A DNA stretch of 64,000 bases from Promethearchaeota archaeon (GTDB lineage: Archaea; Asgardarchaeota; Lokiarchaeia; Sigyniarchaeales; SOKP01). Position numbers and translations under genes: made by a program. Below, one piece after another: positions 40,425 to 48,582 of this stretch (within the stretch, counting starts at the first letter, position 1; each line of letters opens with the position of its first letter). The stretch is taken from the NCBI GenBank assembly GCA_019057795.1, contig JAHLWS010000077.1, forward strand, positions 62,001 to 126,000, read 5' to 3'. A model generated the notes under the pieces. The model ran no database searches. It was given only the letters and a program-made list of their open reading frames with translations, and was not told the DNA's origin.

Positions 40425-41177
40425 ATGGCTAAAATTACTCGATCTTCGAAACATCTTTTTGCAAGTACCGCTCTTGTTTTAATCTTTATGGGAGGTTTCA
40501 CATCAAAAGTAATTGCTTTAGACTATAGTATTGGTTTTAGAGAAGATGATCAATTAATTTGGAAATGCAATGTATGTAATATTAACAAAATGAATGTGCT
40601 ATTTGGGGAGAGTTGGAGAGACGCGGGATTGTTTGAAAACCTAAGCCAAGGAAAAAGGATGAGATGGGATGTTAATACGATCGAAGAAAATTCCACAACA
40701 ATATTAACATCAGTTAACATATGGATGTGGAAAAACGAAGAGAGTTGGGGAACTCTTGACAATATAACAGAATCTTCATATTTAAAAAATCCAAGCCAAT
40801 ACCCCGCCAATTTTAATTTTTCAACTTATTTGCCTTTTGTGCCTTTTTGGTTACCCGTTCCGATTGGCGATTATTTAGGGGAAATGAAACTAAGTAATTT
40901 GTACGATGTTGATAATCGTGTTTTGCCAACTTTAAATGTTCAGGTTGAAAAAGACTATATAAAACCTAATACTCCCACTGAAAATGTTTATATAATCGCG
41001 GTCTATAACCTTAATGGGATATTAAGCTCTTATAAATTATATTTAACTGGTAATGTAGTCGTCATTGATATTTCACTTGATAGCATCCCTCTATTTGCAT
41101 TAATTTTCACAATAGGCTTAATTAGTGCATTTTTTATTGTTATTTATTTATATGTAAAGAGAAAACGAAATATATAA
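40425..41177 (+). CDS. Exported protein with C-terminal membrane anchor
   Basis: The 250-residue product starts with a signal-peptide-like segment (basic SSKHLF, hydrophobic ALVLIFMGGF, Ala before LDYSIGF). Residues 30-215 form a soluble, mainly beta domain with many aromatic residues, one CNVC pair and several N-glycosylation-type sites. The end is a single transmembrane helix (about 218-243) followed by the basic tail VKRKRNI. It is therefore a type I-like surface protein. Single-pass proteins of this layout are frequent in Asgard archaea. No enzyme motif is visible. It lies downstream of the giant gene and 28 nt before a glycosyltransferase on the same strand, in line with a surface-associated gene set. 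Confidence 0.7.
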   Translation: MAKITRSSKHLFASTALVLIFMGGFTSKVIALDYSIGFREDDQLIWKCNVCNINKMNVLFGESWRDAGLFENLSQGKRMRWDVNTIEENSTTILTSVNIWMWKNEESWGTLDNITESSYLKNPSQYPANFNFSTYLPFVPFWLPVPIGDYLGEMKLSNLYDVDNRVLPTLNVQVEKDYIKPNTPTENVYIIAVYNLNGILSSYKLYLTGNVVVIDISLDSIPLFALIFTIGLISAFFIVIYLYVKRKRNI

Positions 41178-41205
41178 CCTTTTATCACTATTTATTAAGA
41201 TTAGC

Positions 41206-42486
41206 ATGGATTTTAAAGCACATTTTACTCAAGTTAAGAATCGCTCTGTAGAACTATGGAAATTTAAATTCTTCAGATATAGTATATTTCTTCATATGTT
41301 TTATTTTATATTTTCAATAATTATGACACTGTTCGTATTCAGAGCGCAAAGTGATTTCTATGTATATTATAAAGTTGGAGAAATTTTTGTTAACGACCCT
41401 GCTAACCTTTATAACCCTGCAAATTATGCCGACATTTGGCCTTTTAGATACCTCCCTCTTTCTGCCCTACTCTTTGTTCCTTTTTATTTATTGGGTTTTG
41501 AATTAGGATTTATTGTTTTTAATTTAATCAATTTAATTTTAAATGTTTTGATCTCTATTATTCTTTATAAATTAATACTCTTAATTAGAAGAGAAGATCA
41601 CGAGAAAGAAGAAAATAGAGTAATACTATACATTTGTCTTTACCTCATTGGATTACCGCAGGTATTTAATTACATATTAGGACAAATAAATTTATATGTT
41701 ACTCTACTTATTTTATTATCTCTGTTTATTTTTCTTAAATATAAGGATATCAAATGGCAATTTATCGCAAGTTTCTTATTAGGAATAAGTATTATAATTA
41801 AACCAACATCTATATTCATGATTCCCTTCTTGATTATGCTCAATTACGATTATAATAATAAAAAATTAAAACTTGATTTTACTAGAAGCTTTCTAAGATT
41901 AATAGGCGTTATATTGCCTTTGTCTTTAAACATTATCGTGTTTTTAATTTACCCGGGTTTGTTAAATGGGTTTTTAGAAACAAATTTTACCGGCTCTGAA
42001 ACAGTGCTTTTAAACCATTCTTTTAGTATTACAAAACTCATATCGAATTTCTTCTTATATATTGGGGTTCCCGCAACCGAATTACGCGTTTTACCTATTT
42101 TTTTAAGCGTTTTGCTCATTTTAGGAAGTATAAGTTTTATTTTCTATGTATTTAGAAGATTTTATCGAAATAGTTTAATTTATGGATACACATTCGGTAT
42201 TTTAATTATGTTCCTTGCTTACTTTGACTCATGGGACCATCATCTTCTCAATCTAACTCCACTTTTGGTTGTTATATTGTTTAATTTGCCAAGAAACTCA
42301 GATATAACCAGAAAGTATATTAAACCTAGTTTTTTCTTTTTGAGCTTCTTTGATTTGGCTTTTATGGGAATATTTTGGTTAACAAAGCTATTTTTTCCAT
42401 TTAATTTCGCTTCAACAATATTTTTAATTCTTATTTTTATAGGGATTAGCCAATATTGCTTAAAAAAGGAAAATGAAGAAAAATAA
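41206..42486 (+). CDS. GT87/DUF2029-type polyprenyl-phosphate-dependent glycosyltransferase
   Basis: This 426-residue integral membrane protein has about ten hydrophobic helices. The first extracytoplasmic loop carries an acidic motif SDFYVYYK (Asp50), followed by FRYLPLSALLFVPFYLL and, further on, GQINLYVTLLILL and GISIIIKPTS. These blocks match the GT87/DUF2029 family of GT-C mannosyl- or arabinosyltransferases, which use lipid-linked sugars outside the membrane; the early Asp is the expected catalytic residue. A role in glycosylating surface proteins or lipids follows from the family. Its neighbours are surface proteins, including the giant protein with very many Asn-x-Ser/Thr sites, which would be a natural substrate, though this is inference. 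Confidence 0.75.
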   Translation: MDFKAHFTQVKNRSVELWKFKFFRYSIFLHMFYFIFSIIMTLFVFRAQSDFYVYYKVGEIFVNDPANLYNPANYADIWPFRYLPLSALLFVPFYLLGFELGFIVFNLINLILNVLISIILYKLILLIRREDHEKEENRVILYICLYLIGLPQVFNYILGQINLYVTLLILLSLFIFLKYKDIKWQFIASFLLGISIIIKPTSIFMIPFLIMLNYDYNNKKLKLDFTRSFLRLIGVILPLSLNIIVFLIYPGLLNGFLETNFTGSETVLLNHSFSITKLISNFFLYIGVPATELRVLPIFLSVLLILGSISFIFYVFRRFYRNSLIYGYTFGILIMFLAYFDSWDHHLLNLTPLLVVILFNLPRNSDITRKYIKPSFFFLSFFDLAFMGIFWLTKLFFPFNFASTIFLILIFIGISQYCLKKENEEK

Positions 42487-42576
42487 TAAGGTAAAAGCTT
42501 AAATAATTTCAATTCTAAATTTTACATGTAATATTAAATAATATTAAACGAATCCAAAAGGCACTTTACTGAAAAA

Positions 42577-43281
42577 ATGGTGCAAGAATATTTTATTATT
42601 TTAATGCCAGCATTTTTATTAGGAATATTGCATACGCTAATTCCATGTGAAGATAAAGCTATCTTCTTTTTTTGGTCGTTTGGAATAGCAAAGACTCCAA
42701 AAAAGAGTATTTACATATTGATGCTCTATGGATTGGGATTAATTACTTCCAATATGATTATAGCGTCAGTAACGGTTTTTATCACTCAAATCCCAAGATT
42801 TATTATACCCAATTTTACACCCGACCCTATAGTTATTAATTTCTTTGGAGCGTTCACATCTATGTTTGCCGGGATATTTTTTTTCTTGTTCGTTACAAAA
42901 CGGGACTATTTACCTCATTCTAAATATTTTAAGGACATTCCAAGTTTAGATTGGGAATTAAAGAAAACGCCTTATGTTTTTGGAATCATAGCAGGATTTG
43001 CTCCTTGTATATTTGAATTAATGTTATATTCTCAAGCTTTTCAATTATCTCTTGGATATGGATTTATAGAAGGTCTATTGGTAGTATTTTATTTCTCTTT
43101 AGGCACTTTTGTGGGATTATTTCCACTTGCTTTAGCTAAACAAGGTACTGCGCTTATTGTTAAGCCAACCAAGAGCAGAAAGAACACAATTTATTACCTT
43201 ATGCTCCTAATAATTATACTTTTTAATGTAGCGGTTATGGTGCTATCGCTTTTAGGAGTTTCTGTATTTCCAATCTTATAA
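42577..43281 (+). CDS. CcdA/NicO-like polytopic membrane protein
   Basis: The 234-residue protein has six or seven membrane helices arranged as two similar halves. Each half opens with a helix containing a Pro-Cys pair: GILHTLIPCEDKAIF (Cys24) and AGFAPCIFELML (Cys145). Paired intramembrane cysteines next to prolines are the hallmark of CcdA/DsbD electron carriers, which move reducing power across the membrane to thioredoxin-like partners. The first motif, H-x-L-x-P, also recalls NicO/UreH metal transporters of the same superfamily. The paired Cys argue for a thiol redox role. It follows the glycosyltransferase by 90 nt on the same strand. Confidence in superfamily is good, in activity low. 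Confidence 0.6.
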   Translation: MVQEYFIILMPAFLLGILHTLIPCEDKAIFFFWSFGIAKTPKKSIYILMLYGLGLITSNMIIASVTVFITQIPRFIIPNFTPDPIVINFFGAFTSMFAGIFFFLFVTKRDYLPHSKYFKDIPSLDWELKKTPYVFGIIAGFAPCIFELMLYSQAFQLSLGYGFIEGLLVVFYFSLGTFVGLFPLALAKQGTALIVKPTKSRKNTIYYLMLLIIILFNVAVMVLSLLGVSVFPIL

Positions 43282-43287
43282 GTATAG

Positions 43288-43300
43288 TTTTTTTTATTTT
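43288..43300 (+). terminator. T-rich terminator
   Basis: Eight T, one A and four T follow the stop codon by a few bases, typical of archaeal intrinsic termination at poly-U. No hairpin is required or seen. It would end the plus-strand cluster that begins at the giant gene. Confidence 0.45.
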
Positions 43301-43384
43301 GATTCAAAAAATTAAAAACTAATCAATAATTCAAAAAAATCAATAAATCAATAGTTGGTCTCATAAAATAATTTATATCTGTAT

Positions 43385-43397
43385 TTTTATATATATT
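43385..43397 (+). promoter_or_regulatory. TATA-box-like element of the winged-helix/appendage gene
   Basis: The stretch TTTTTATATATAT lies about 50-60 nt before the ATG at 43446, a good position for an archaeal box A, with initiation expected near 43420. Confidence 0.4.
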
Positions 43398-43445
43398 ATA
43401 AACTAATCTATATCTTTCAACAATTATGGAGATAATTATCAGATA

Positions 43446-45815
43446 ATGGAATGCAAATTCTGCGAGAGTCAAAACATTTCTTTTACCTGTGAGAAATGCA
43501 AATCAAGTTTTTGCATCCATCATATGGCTACAACAGAAAGTTGGCTTTGTAAAAAACATGGAATACTCTATTCAAAAGCAAGCGCTGCTGAAAAGTATTA
43601 TAAATGTACCGTTATTGAAAATAGTAAGTGCCCTGAGTGCGAAGCGTTTTTAAGGTTAGAGAGACTGTCGTCTGGTCAATATTATTTAGAGTGCACTGAT
43701 GAAACTTGTGCCTGGAACTCCTACTTAAAGTCCCCTGGTTTATTTTTTCCGACTAAAGAACAACTAGCAAGAGAAGCAACTAAGTATAATTTAATAAAAG
43801 GATATCGGTTAAATTTATGTCGTAGGTCTTTAAAAAGGATAATCGGAAAAAATGTTTGTCCTAATTGCTTTTTAGAATTTTTAAAGAGATCGACAATCGC
43901 TAACTTCTCTACGATTATGGAGTCTTTTAATATATCCGCCCAACAAATGATAAAATTAATTAATCAATACATCGACGAGGAGCGTATCTACGGCATACTC
44001 GATCAGAAGGACCAAATGTTTTATTACATTTCGTACGAGATGAGAGAAAAAATCCTTTCAAAAATACAAAACGAGGGTATTTTGAAAGTAGCTGATTTAG
44101 CCACCATGCTTGACATGAGTTCTGAAATAGCCATTAAAGTTATATATAAATTAATAAGTCAATTTCAGATAAAAGGTTCCTTTTCACAAACTAAGAAATT
44201 TTATTATACTCAAAGATATATTATGGACCATTTAATTAAAGAAATAAATAAACAGGGAAGAATTTCATTAGATAAACTTGCGAAAGTTTTTGATATACCA
44301 AAGGAACTGTCGAAATCGTTTTGCGTCAATTTAATGAGAACTAATGCCGTTACCGCATTTTTTGCGGATCGTGGCAATGAAATTATTACTTCTGATAAAA
44401 TTTATAAAGAAATCAAAGATTTTTCTAAAGAAAACGGATTGTTTGAATTAACTAAGCTTGCAAAAAAGTTAAAAATCGCAGAAGAACTAGCAAGGAAATC
44501 ACTCCACGACCTTATCAAATCGGGTTCGATAAAAGGAATTTTCACTCAAAGAAGAGAATTTATGACGCGAAAATACCTTGAAGATAAAATAAAAGAACTA
44601 GCAAGAGCATATAGAACTATGCCTTTGAGAGAATTATCGAATCGATTGGGGGTTACTGAATCCAGTATAGAAGAAAATCTAGCTCAATTAATTGGAAGGG
44701 GCGACATTGATGGTTACATTGACATGCACAAGAGAATTTTTATGGCTTATAGTGTCCCCCGAACACAAGCAGGATCAACTCGTACGAAACAGAAAAAGCC
44801 CCAACCAATTGACGAGGGTAAAATTGAGGTTGTAAGGGATTACGATTTTGAAGGTGGACAGTTACATTTCAAAGTAGCCGTTAGGAATAAGAGCAATATG
44901 GCAATAAATAATGTTAAAATTCTATTGGACGCACCCTCAAGTTATAAGATAAAACAACCATTAATCAACGTTCCAGTAATCGAGTCCAAGAATTCTAGGG
45001 GTGTAGATTTTTATTTAGAGCCTAAGCAATGCGGTGTGTCGAATATTAGTGGTACAGTTATTTATCGAACAGCTTCAGGAACTAAAAAAACAATCAACAT
45101 ACGGAAAATGGAAGTTCAAATCAAATGTCCCTTGGTTTGCACTTCTATGAGTACAATAGAGGATTGTCAAGTCGCTATACAAACGCTTGGAAATGATGCA
45201 CGGGCGTTTTTAATTGCCGACTTAGACCCGCGATTAGCTTATAGAGCTGCCATAAGAACTCTGAAAAACTTTGATACAAGCGCTGTTACTTCCCATGAAA
45301 GTTCAGATGCTACAGGAAATTACGAAGGGGAGGCGTGGTTTTGTTCGGAAGCAAAAACTACTGGAGGGAGAATTATAACGAGAATTTACGTTAACGAGAC
45401 GAGTCAATCGTTAGAAGTTAGGGTCTGGTGTGGAAACCCAGGACAACTTACAGGATTTTTAGCAAAAATTATCGAAATTCTCTTTGAGGAAATTAATATC
45501 ATTCGGAAGATTAAGTCAGAAGAAAGGGAGAAAACCATTGATATTATGGCAATCACTCAAAACTTAGCAGAAGTCAGCGATTATTGTATGCTTAGATGGA
45601 AAGCACAGAACATAAGAAATAAACTACATGATACTTTTATTCGATTACGTAAAGTAATAGGAGACAAAGAGGCGATCTTAGGTAGAATTGAATTTTGGTT
45701 GACGCAGTTGAATAAGTACGGCAAAGACGATAAAATTAGCGATGAGGACGCCGATAAACTAGTGAACGATGTAGAAAAATTTAAAAATGTCATTGCTCGA
45801 GCCATAAGATTGTAA
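43446..45815 (+). CDS. Zinc-finger, tandem UFL1/PCI-like winged-helix and appendage-like domain protein
   Basis: This 789-residue soluble protein has three parts. Residues 1-145 carry several Cys/His clusters (CKFC, CEKC, CIHH, CPEC, CPNC), probably two or three zinc-binding modules of AN1/B-box kind. Residues about 145-435 hold five winged-helix repeats, each ending with an I-x-G-x-I/F wing followed by a charged hairpin and a F/YY-like strand (for example SIKGIFTQRREFM, DIDGYIDMHKRIFM), as in the winged helices of UFL1 and PCI proteins. After a basic linker, residues 456-562 form a beta-sandwich (HFKVAVRNKSN, NVKILLDAP) and 563-690 an alpha/beta platform (STIEDCQVAIQTLG), in the order found in gamma-COP and adaptin appendages. 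The last 95 residues are helical. A role in ubiquitin-like modification or membrane trafficking is inferred from these similarities, not shown. Confidence 0.65.
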   Translation: MECKFCESQNISFTCEKCKSSFCIHHMATTESWLCKKHGILYSKASAAEKYYKCTVIENSKCPECEAFLRLERLSSGQYYLECTDETCAWNSYLKSPGLFFPTKEQLAREATKYNLIKGYRLNLCRRSLKRIIGKNVCPNCFLEFLKRSTIANFSTIMESFNISAQQMIKLINQYIDEERIYGILDQKDQMFYYISYEMREKILSKIQNEGILKVADLATMLDMSSEIAIKVIYKLISQFQIKGSFSQTKKFYYTQRYIMDHLIKEINKQGRISLDKLAKVFDIPKELSKSFCVNLMRTNAVTAFFADRGNEIITSDKIYKEIKDFSKENGLFELTKLAKKLKIAEELARKSLHDLIKSGSIKGIFTQRREFMTRKYLEDKIKELARAYRTMPLRELSNRLGVTESSIEENLAQLIGRGDIDGYIDMHKRIFMAYSVPRTQAGSTRTKQKKPQPIDEGKIEVVRDYDFEGGQLHFKVAVRNKSNMAINNVKILLDAPSSYKIKQPLINVPVIESKNSRGVDFYLEPKQCGVSNISGTVIYRTASGTKKTINIRKMEVQIKCPLVCTSMSTIEDCQVAIQTLGNDARAFLIADLDPRLAYRAAIRTLKNFDTSAVTSHESSDATGNYEGEAWFCSEAKTTGGRIITRIYVNETSQSLEVRVWCGNPGQLTGFLAKIIEILFEEINIIRKIKSEEREKTIDIMAITQNLAEVSDYCMLRWKAQNIRNKLHDTFIRLRKVIGDKEAILGRIEFWLTQLNKYGKDDKISDEDADKLVNDVEKFKNVIARAIRL

Positions 45816-45819
45816 TTAT

Positions 45820-45840
45820 TTTTTATAAAAACATTTATAA
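45820..45840 (+). promoter_or_regulatory. TATA-like region of NikR-like gene
   Basis: Two overlapping candidates, TTTTATAAAA and ATTTATAA, lie 60-80 nt before the ATG at 45902. AT richness makes the precise box uncertain. Confidence 0.3.
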
Positions 45841-45901
45841 GTGTTATGACAAATTTATATTATTAAGATAGAAGAAGAGTTTAAATAATAAGTGGAAAAT
45901 T

Positions 45902-46327
45902 ATGCCAATAATTTCATTCTCAATAAATGAAAACCTAAAGCAGTTTATTAATAAATTAGTATCTAAAAATCAATATGAAAACAAATCTAAATTAATAAGA
46001 GATGCTTTATTAAGGTTAATGTCAGATATAGAGGTCTCAAATTTAGAGTCGTACGGAGAATCCTACGGAGAAACAATTCCAACTACCAAAAAAATTGTTG
46101 GAAATATGATAATTGTAGCTCCTCACGATCCGAATATTCAGAGAAAATTAAATAAGATAGAGAGTAGATATAACGAGCAAATATTAAATAAGAATCAACA
46201 TTTTCAAGGGGAAAATCTAATTATTTTTATGATTTTTGAAGGGACAGTACAAGAATTTCAAAATATTGTAGTTGATGTAAATGGAATTAAAGAACTTAAG
46301 AATTTCCGTTATTTGATTATAAATTAG
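45902..46327 (+). CDS. NikR-like ribbon-helix-helix regulator lacking nickel ligands
   Basis: This 141-residue protein begins with a ribbon-helix-helix DNA-binding domain (ISFSINENLKQFINKLV, then SKLIRDALLRLM) and continues with an ACT-like C-terminal domain (KKIVGNMIIVAPHD to LKNFRYLII), the same layout and length as NikR. In nickel-responsive NikR the ligands are three His and one Cys in the C-terminal domain. Here the QHHFHD block is reduced to NQHFQG, and the later HxH and Cys positions are hydrophobic (LIIFMIFEGT). It is thus probably a transcriptional repressor answering to something else, or to no ligand. It is monocistronic and precedes a ferredoxin gene by 186 nt. Confidence 0.7.
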   Translation: MPIISFSINENLKQFINKLVSKNQYENKSKLIRDALLRLMSDIEVSNLESYGESYGETIPTTKKIVGNMIIVAPHDPNIQRKLNKIESRYNEQILNKNQHFQGENLIIFMIFEGTVQEFQNIVVDVNGIKELKNFRYLIIN

Positions 46328-46513
46328 TCTAAATTAAAGCATTTTATTATTATACTCCTTTTCAATATTCCATTCTCCTATTTTTACAATTACACTACAA
46401 CATTCCTATAACTTTATTTAAAACTTATCAAGGTGTAGGCGTAACTTTAATAAATATATCTAATTTAAATCAGTAATTTGATGCTTTATTTTAGCAAAAT
46501 TTAAACGAGAAAA

Positions 46514-47632
46514 ATGATTGAAAAAGAAGATAATATATACCGAAAGCTGCAACAGCAATTAGATACTTTACCCATAGGCTTTCCTGCGACTAAATCAGGT
46601 GTAGAAATTCGATTGTTAAAATTTTTCTTTACTCCTGAAGAAGCAGAAATTGCTTTTAACTTGCGATTTATCCCCGAACCCGTGAAAAAGATTTATCGCA
46701 GGGTTAAAAAAAAAGTAAAATCCATAGAGGAACTTGAGCTAATCTTAGACAAAATGTATCACAAGGGTGCTATTAATTTAAAAAAACTGGTGGATGAAAA
46801 TGGGGAAGAGATACGATATCATCTCGCCTTTTTAGCAGTAGGCATGTATGAGTATCAAGTAAAGTCGATTACAAAAGAATTTTACGAAGATATCGAGCAA
46901 TACTTTGAAGAGGAATACCGAGATGAAATCGTAAGCACTAAAATCAACCAATTACGAACAATTCCAGTTGAAGAAAGCATTACGCCAGAACACAATATTG
47001 CCACATACGACGAACTAAAAACTATAATTGAAAGTACCGAGAAGATTGCTATAATGGATTGCATATGCCAAAAAGGAAAAGATCTAATCGGCGAATCGTG
47101 TAAACAGACGAATATGCGCGAGCACTGTTTCGCACTAAATAATTCTGCTCAACATGTTGTAGACATAGATAACGGAAGATTTATAACAAATGATGAAGCT
47201 TTAAATATACTTAAAAAAGCACAAGAAGAAGGTTTAATTCTTCAACCTGGAAACGCTCAAGAGCCTAATTTCATTTGTTGTTGTTGTGGATGTTGTTGCG
47301 ATCTTATAACAAATTTAAAGAAAATTGAGCGTCCTTGGGAAATGTTTTATTCTAATTATTACGCTAAGGTTGATTCAGACTCATGTATCGGCTGTGAAAC
47401 CTGTTTAAATCGATGTCAGATGGATGCTATTTCGATGGTTGAGAGTATAGCTGTTGTTGAACAAAAGTTATGTATAGGGTGTGGTAATTGCGTAACCACT
47501 TGCCCAGAACAAGCAATAACGCTCAAAAGGAAAGATAAGGAGTTGATACCACCCAAAACTACAACAGATTTATACTTAAAAATGATGGTTAAAAAAGCAG
47601 AATTAAGGCGCGCAGAAAAAGGCACAACATAA
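46514..47632 (+). CDS. 4Fe-4S ferredoxin-type protein with extra cysteine clusters
   Basis: The 372-residue protein starts with a winged-helix-like region (residues about 15-140; LLKFFFTPEEAEIAF, ELILDKMYHKGAI), then a cysteine motif CICQ...C...C (183-205), an unusual Cys run CCCCGCCC (255-262), and at the end a classical pair of 4Fe-4S motifs, CIGCETCLNRC (291-301) and CIGCGNCVTTC (320-330). No signal peptide or membrane helix is present. Similar proteins with the helix, CxC...C and bi-cluster ferredoxin layout are found in anaerobic archaea and bacteria, where they are thought to be electron-transfer subunits of unknown partners. The winged-helix part raises the option of redox-sensing. It shares strand with the parvulin 24 nt downstream. 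Confidence 0.7.
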   Translation: MIEKEDNIYRKLQQQLDTLPIGFPATKSGVEIRLLKFFFTPEEAEIAFNLRFIPEPVKKIYRRVKKKVKSIEELELILDKMYHKGAINLKKLVDENGEEIRYHLAFLAVGMYEYQVKSITKEFYEDIEQYFEEEYRDEIVSTKINQLRTIPVEESITPEHNIATYDELKTIIESTEKIAIMDCICQKGKDLIGESCKQTNMREHCFALNNSAQHVVDIDNGRFITNDEALNILKKAQEEGLILQPGNAQEPNFICCCCGCCCDLITNLKKIERPWEMFYSNYYAKVDSDSCIGCETCLNRCQMDAISMVESIAVVEQKLCIGCGNCVTTCPEQAITLKRKDKELIPPKTTTDLYLKMMVKKAELRRAEKGTT

Positions 47633-47656
47633 AATATTTAATAGAGGTGAAAATTA

Positions 47657-48022
47657 ATGGGAAAAGGTGGTAAATATGGAAAAGGATATCAAAAAAAAGG
47701 TCAAAGTTCGAAAGGTTCAGGAAAAGGTGCTGGAGGAGCACCCATTCGCGGAGGAAAAATCAAAGCAAGTCATATTTTGGTTGACAAATTTAGTAGAGCC
47801 CAAGAATTACGTGAAGACATACAAGCAGGAGAGAAATTTGAAAGCTTGGCGCAAAAATTTTCTACTTGTCCAAGTAAAAAAAAGAGTGGCAATCTAGGAG
47901 ATTTCTCTAAGGGTGATATGGTTCCAGAGTTCTGGAACGCGTGTATGAAGCTAAAAATTGGTGAAATTTCTCAGCCAGTTAAAACTAAATATGGATATCA
48001 TATAATAAAAAGAACGGGTTAA
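47657..48022 (+). CDS. Parvulin-type peptidyl-prolyl isomerase
   Basis: This 121-residue protein has a Gly/Lys-rich basic tail (residues 1-33) followed by one parvulin domain: KASHILVDK, FESLAQKFSTCPS, GNLGDFSKGDMVPEF, VKTKYGYHIIKRTG. These are the standard blocks of the family, including the two His of the active site. There is no signal peptide, so it acts in the cytosol on proline peptide bonds. The basic Gly/Lys tail resembles that of eukaryotic Par14/PIN4, which binds nucleic acid and preribosomes. It begins 24 nt after the ferredoxin gene and has a purine-rich GAGGTG ribosome-binding site at 47645-47650. Confidence 0.9.
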   Translation: MGKGGKYGKGYQKKGQSSKGSGKGAGGAPIRGGKIKASHILVDKFSRAQELREDIQAGEKFESLAQKFSTCPSKKKSGNLGDFSKGDMVPEFWNACMKLKIGEISQPVKTKYGYHIIKRTG

Positions 48023-48033
48023 AAAAGAATAAA

Positions 48034-48135
48034 TAGCCCAGCACGGAATTCCGATTCACGAGAAATTCGTTAATTTTTCGAACCGTGGTCGCAGGGTTCA
48101 GGGCCCCATATGCTTGACCTCTACACCACTGGGCT
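48034..48135 (-). tRNA. tRNA-Gln(CUG) with an insertion in the T-loop
   Basis: The acceptor stem AGCCCAG pairs perfectly with CTGGGCT (discriminator A, no CCA encoded). The D-stem is GTGT/GCAT. The anticodon stem TGGGG/CCCTG encloses the loop CCCTGAA with anticodon CTG (Gln). The T-stem is CACGG/CCGTG. Between the T-stem halves lie 36 nt instead of 7, starting TTCGAA, so about 29 nt must be an intron in the T-loop, with an internal ACGA/TCGT hairpin. Position 33 is C rather than the usual U, and two anticodon-stem pairs are G-U. Without the intron the RNA is 73 nt. Confidence 0.85.
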
Positions 48136-48582
48136 TTAATAAAATAAAGATTTGATAAATTATAATATATTTTCTGTAAAAAATTTTATTATTTTGAATA
48201 AAGATAGATTTTTATATCTCTATAACCTTATAATTTATTGGATTACACAGTTTCTTAAATGGAGGATGCTAAAAAAAAACTTGTTTTTCTTAATACTCTT
48301 CTAACTGAGGGGTATTAAAACCCGTGACTGAAAAAAACAAAACCCCGTATAAACTTAAAAAAAAATTTGCTTCTCCATGTGTAATCCACTTTGTTTCATT
48401 AAAAAGTTAATATAATATCTTAGTAATTTTTATAAGATTAAAATTAAGAATTAGAAATGAGTTGAAACTGCTGAATAGTTAAGGATTTATTAATGCTTAA
48501 GATTGTATTTTCTAAAAATCTCGTAAAAATTGAGTGCTTTACACATGAATAAGATAAGTTCTATTACGCGTAAAGGTTCTAC
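48136..48582. other. Intergenic region containing a candidate structured RNA
   Basis: There is no protein-coding frame. The region holds a TATA-like box (48208-48217) and the inverted-repeat element listed separately (48239-48388). The remaining about 190 nt are AT-rich without visible structure. Confidence 0.5.
48239..48388 (+). ncRNA. Candidate ~150-nt structured RNA
   Basis: An 11-nt arm TGGATTACACA (48239-48249) is perfectly complementary to TGTGTAATCCA (48378-48388). Inside it, TGGAG (48260-48264) pairs with CTCCA (48373-48377), leaving a bulge on the 5' side. A third possible pairing, GGGGT with ACCCC, lies in the centre. A TATA-like TTTTATATC at about 48209-48217 sits some 25 nt ahead of the first arm, fitting transcription of the plus strand from about 48239. 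No known RNA family is recognised. A miniature inverted-repeat element is the alternative, but no target-site duplication is visible. Confidence 0.45.

Noticed and set aside
48239..48388. Miniature inverted-repeat transposable element
   Set aside because: Inverted ends are present, but no target-site duplication and no second copy in the window; a structured RNA fits the promoter position better, although it is not excluded.
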